DNA of 64,000 nucleotides from Cymbidium sinense. Taxonomy: Eukaryota; Streptophyta; Magnoliopsida; Asparagales; Orchidaceae. The notes below the pieces were generated by a model, which did not search any database, was not told the DNA's origin, and saw nothing but the letters and a program-made list of their open reading frames with translations. Of the stretch, positions 60,901 to 64,000 are shown in pieces. Within the stretch, counting starts at the first letter, position 1. The number at the start of each line of letters is the position of its first letter. The stretch is from assembly GCA_021442155.1 (NCBI GenBank), contig CM038222.1, positions 54,679,352-54,743,351 of the forward strand. The letters are read 5' to 3'. The translations under genes were made by a program, and so were the position numbers.

Positions 60901-63456
60901 TAAATTTAAACCTTAAGCTTACAAATCCATGATTTAATATCTTTAGTTAAATTGAATGAAATCAAACTTAAATCAAACTCTTTAAATTAACATAAACCAA
61001 ATCAAATGAAATCCATATAACTTAATTCAAAATGAAAAAAAATCAAACAAATTAAGTCAAATAAAGAATTTCAAACAAATGAAATAACATAAATCAAATC
61101 CAAACATAAATAAAATCAAAATGATTAATTAAAATACTTAAGAATTTTAGTTAGACTATTGAAAACTTCATTAGGATTTAGGATATTGAATGGAAAGAGC
61201 TCCATCCAAAAATGGAATCAATCCATTCTTCATTCTTGAAAACTTATACAACTTTAACCAAATAAAATGCTTAAAAATGGGAATTAAATCATTAAGTCAT
61301 TTAAATTGAAACCAACCAATGGTTAAAAAAAATAAACCAATTCTAACTTCAAATTTCAAACTTAAACTTAAAGGCCTAGCAAAGACTTACCACACAATCC
61401 CCACTTCTACACACACTAGATTACTTAGGTCACGGACCTTAGATCTAGGTTAGATCGTTATGTGATTTTCTTTTAATCTCTGTGATATGTTGTGTTGTAC
61501 TTCATATGTCTATGTGGTGTATTGCTTTAGACTGGATGCCTAAGCTTGTTTGATTGTTAGACTGGATGTTAGGGAATTCTTTCTAGATTTGACACTATTT
61601 TCTGTAGGGGACTGTGTTAAAGGGATCTCTGTAATAAATAAATCATAAAATTATTGTTTGTTATAGGTGCTGAAAATCCCTTAACATAGTCCATAGGACA
61701 GATGGGCTTGGCAAGCAATTAATGCTAAGCCTGTATGCTTGTAAAATATAAACTGCTTTGTGTGATGTGTGTATTTCCTAACATCTATTTTGCAGGACTT
61801 AGGATTTCTTTTGAATTTTAAATGTAAATTTGAGCTTAGAATTAGATTAGGATCTATAGGGTTTTCAATTAACAGGAGCTAACCCAACCAGGAGATGGTG
61901 CGGTGGTCTCCTGTAGAGCCCGATGGATGTCCCTGAAGAAGGAGACTTTCCTGGAAAGAAGACCCATATATCTGAACTTGTAGTTCTAGGTTGTATAAAG
62001 AACTCAGCCTAATTTTCTTTCTTCGGTGTACAAGCATCTCAGCATTGGCCTTTTTCTTATATAATTTAATATGGCTTGATTTATTTTGGGTGCGCAATAG
62101 AAACAGCATGCTTTTCTTAGGTTTCTTTCTGTGTTATGTTTGTGTTGTTATGTATGCTTAGACGTAAGCTCATAGGATAAACTAAATTTTATACCCAACT
62201 AAATCAATTGAAACATAAAAAATAAATACAACTCATAATCTTCATACAAAAGCCAGTATTAAAGCAAGATAAAATATGTAGCAACCCCTTATTTGGATGT
62301 TTTAATATCATACATAAATCATATTATTTTTCACTCTTTAATGAAGGACTTCCATCCTTGCCAGAGAACCTAGCTTGACATTTAAGAGCCTATGATGGAA
62401 GTACACCTTCTTCTGTTCTGATTTGACCCATAATCTTTTTCTAATTGCATGCATTAAGCATAAATTGTATTCCTATGACCTAAATGAATCCTGAGTCAAA
62501 AATTATAAAAATTAGAAAAACATGCATTAGTTAGGTACATCTTCATACCCTATATGATCTTAGGGATTAGGGAGTAAGTCTAGGTTCATAGATTTCTTTC
62601 TTAAAACTACAACAGCCCAGCCATCTTGCATTCATATGACTTAGCCTCATGATTTTAAAATGCGTTTAGGTGGTGTTAGTTGGCAGCCTTCTCCAGGAAG
62701 GTTGTAAGTCCAGAAGAGTCATGGATATGTTAGTTCCTTCAAGTGAAGAGAATGACCAATGATTCCCAATAATAACTAGAGCATCGACAAGTGTCAAAAG
62801 CACCTGTAGACTAGGTTCTGAAGCATCTTTTTAGGAATAAGTCTTCAACCCTAGGCATTTCTGCTATCTTGTGCTGCTAGAATCTAAGTCCTAGATTTCT
62901 AAAAAAAGGATAACTTGAATTCTAGAATTAAATCCCAAATTTGAAGCCTAATCATAAGATAGATGGAATGTCTACTGGGCATCCCAGTATCAATAGACAT
63001 TTCTTACTTTTTCCCATTTGACTCTTTAAAAAATAACTCTCTCCAATTTGGACCTCTCCCAATTGAATTTCCAAAAATCAATCCTTTGAAAGCTACCTTA
63101 GTAGTCTTTAGGAATAACCACTTGTTTCATTAATCGAGAGTATTCTTAGGAAGAGATACTTCCTAAGATGTAATTAACTATAGAGGCTTGCCTTTATAGG
63201 GAATCATGATCCCAGGATAAAATAGACGTTGTTCTACTTTTCCATATAGCTAAGGGAAAAATACTATGGTACACAAAAGACCCATTAGTCTTAGGAGTCT
63301 TTTATTGAAATGATTGAATCCATTATAGGCAAGCATGCTTATCTTTCGAGATAATATGCTTATTCCTTAATATCATATTTGGTCATCTAAATAAAATATT
63401 CCTAAACTCTATGTGGTGTCATTTATTTTCTCTATTCTAGAGAAAAATAACCCACA
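57992..63456 (+). mobile_element. LTR D: 5.5-kb solo gypsy LTR, diverged subfamily
   Basis: Begins TATTGACCTCATTTTTGGATG (consensus start TGTTGACCTC with G to A) and ends ...AAATAACCCACA, flanked by ATTAC on both sides. It shares with LTRs A and C the start, the 'gactggatgttaggg' block (about 61560), the segment 62281-62410 (gcaacccctta...ccttgccagagaacc) and a 3' block at 63080-63360. The middle differs: it lacks the dense TTGACC arrays and the 180-bp hairpin units, and carries instead a tandem array around 59262-59600. No gag-pol is present. An open stretch at 58929-59213 and others show no known domain. Confidence 0.85.
59262..59610. repeat. Degenerate tandem array in LTR D
   Basis: A unit of the type 'attcagaccgtccgatc...gatcggacggtccagatctaggcgcac...aattccttaaggacc' recurs with landmarks near 59267, 59355, 59491 and 59572. 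GACCGTCCGATC and GATCGGACGGTC within it form inverted pairs. The array is GC-richer than the surrounding LTR. Confidence 0.75.
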
Positions 63457-63461
63457 ATTAC
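63457..63461. other. Target-site duplication ATTAC, right copy
   Basis: Matches 57987-57991; see LTR D. Confidence 0.85.
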
Positions 63462-63499
63462 TACGACTTATTCCAAGTGAACTGAAAATAATTTCAACT

Positions 63500-64000
63500 G
63501 AACATAGGTCATGAGAGAACTTAGATCAATGGTTTCAATCAATTTGGCCTATGGTGGAATTTGGCTATGTAAGACTTCATTTTAGGTTAAGTGTTGACTT
63601 GGTTTGACCCAATTTGATTGATTGATCATCCAAAAGATGATTGTTGATCATGATGAGAGGATATATGAGTTTGGTTCAATCTAATTTGATTAAGATCAAA
63701 AGTTGGTTCATAAGGGTACTTTAGTGTTTAGGTCAAGTGAGCCTAAGTGGGTCAAATGGCTTGCTCAAAGCTTGATTTGAAGTTGGTTGATCTTGTGTAT
63801 GGACTCATCATTGAAATATAAATCCATTTACAAGTGGTTTAAAGTCAAATGGGTTTTGATCCATTTGAAAATTTCATATTCAAAGGAAGAATATGAAAGG
63901 GCTTTGATTTTGGACTTGGGTTTTGATTGAGTGATTGAAGTTTGGATTTATATATGAGCTCATGATTGTAGGTTGATTGAACCATGAGTGAAAATCAAGA
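63500..64000 (-). mobile_element. LTR E: fragment of a long LTR, nearly identical to LTR C
   Basis: From 63500 to the window edge the sequence matches 31656-32175 of LTR C with about eleven small differences over 500 bp (a few substitutions and 1-6 bp indels), about 97% identity. It has the same orientation as LTR C. Its inner edge at 63500 is abrupt, without LTR ends, so this copy is truncated on the left. It extends beyond the window. Confidence 0.88.

Overview
This window is plant nuclear DNA, from an angiosperm that cannot be placed more precisely. It is AT-rich and consists almost entirely of decayed, nested LTR retrotransposons, one LINE fragment and simple repeats. No intact host gene, tRNA or rRNA was recognised. 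One run of exactly 100 N (16255-16354) is an assembly gap.

Left part (1-35200): a plus-strand Ty3/gypsy pol remnant of the Tat/Ogre type (RT, RNase H, a second archaeal-type RNase H, integrase) is followed by a long repeat-rich 3' untranslated stretch. Then come three copies of one family of very long LTR: A (+, 7601-13686, 3'-truncated), B (-, 15404-22263, broken by an RTE-clade LINE and the N gap) and C (-, 25369-33277). C is a 7.9-kb solo LTR with a perfect 5-bp target duplication. It lies inside the remains of a second plus-strand gypsy element whose gag is joined directly to integrase (22264-24327). That element carries an antisense ORF (a 'putative gypsy type transposon'-like domain followed by coiled coil), and LTR C splits this ORF. 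A five-unit tandem array of about 142 bp follows.

Middle (36079-45960): a minus-strand, SIRE-like Ty1/copia element with both LTRs and gag, PR, IN, RT and RH. All domains are broken. The right LTR carries a private 635-bp tandem duplication.

Right part (46000-64000): an AT-rich intergenic stretch with a diverged pair of direct repeats; a plus-strand Ty1/copia remnant whose gag seems to start with a tiny exon and a 1.7-kb intron; a minus-strand gypsy gag-PR fragment with a putative LTR promoter; microsatellites; a 46-bp tandem repeat made of hairpins; a second solo LTR (D, 57992-63456, target duplication ATTAC) that is a diverged relative of A-C; and a further LTR fragment running off the right edge, about 97% identical to LTR C.

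The main points of interest are the giant solo LTRs. Their target duplications and in-frame flanks allow a nested insertion history to be reconstructed. Copies A-C also hold dense W-box-like TTGACC arrays. There are no working gene circuits here; the parts are relics of successive insertion, deletion and C-to-T decay.
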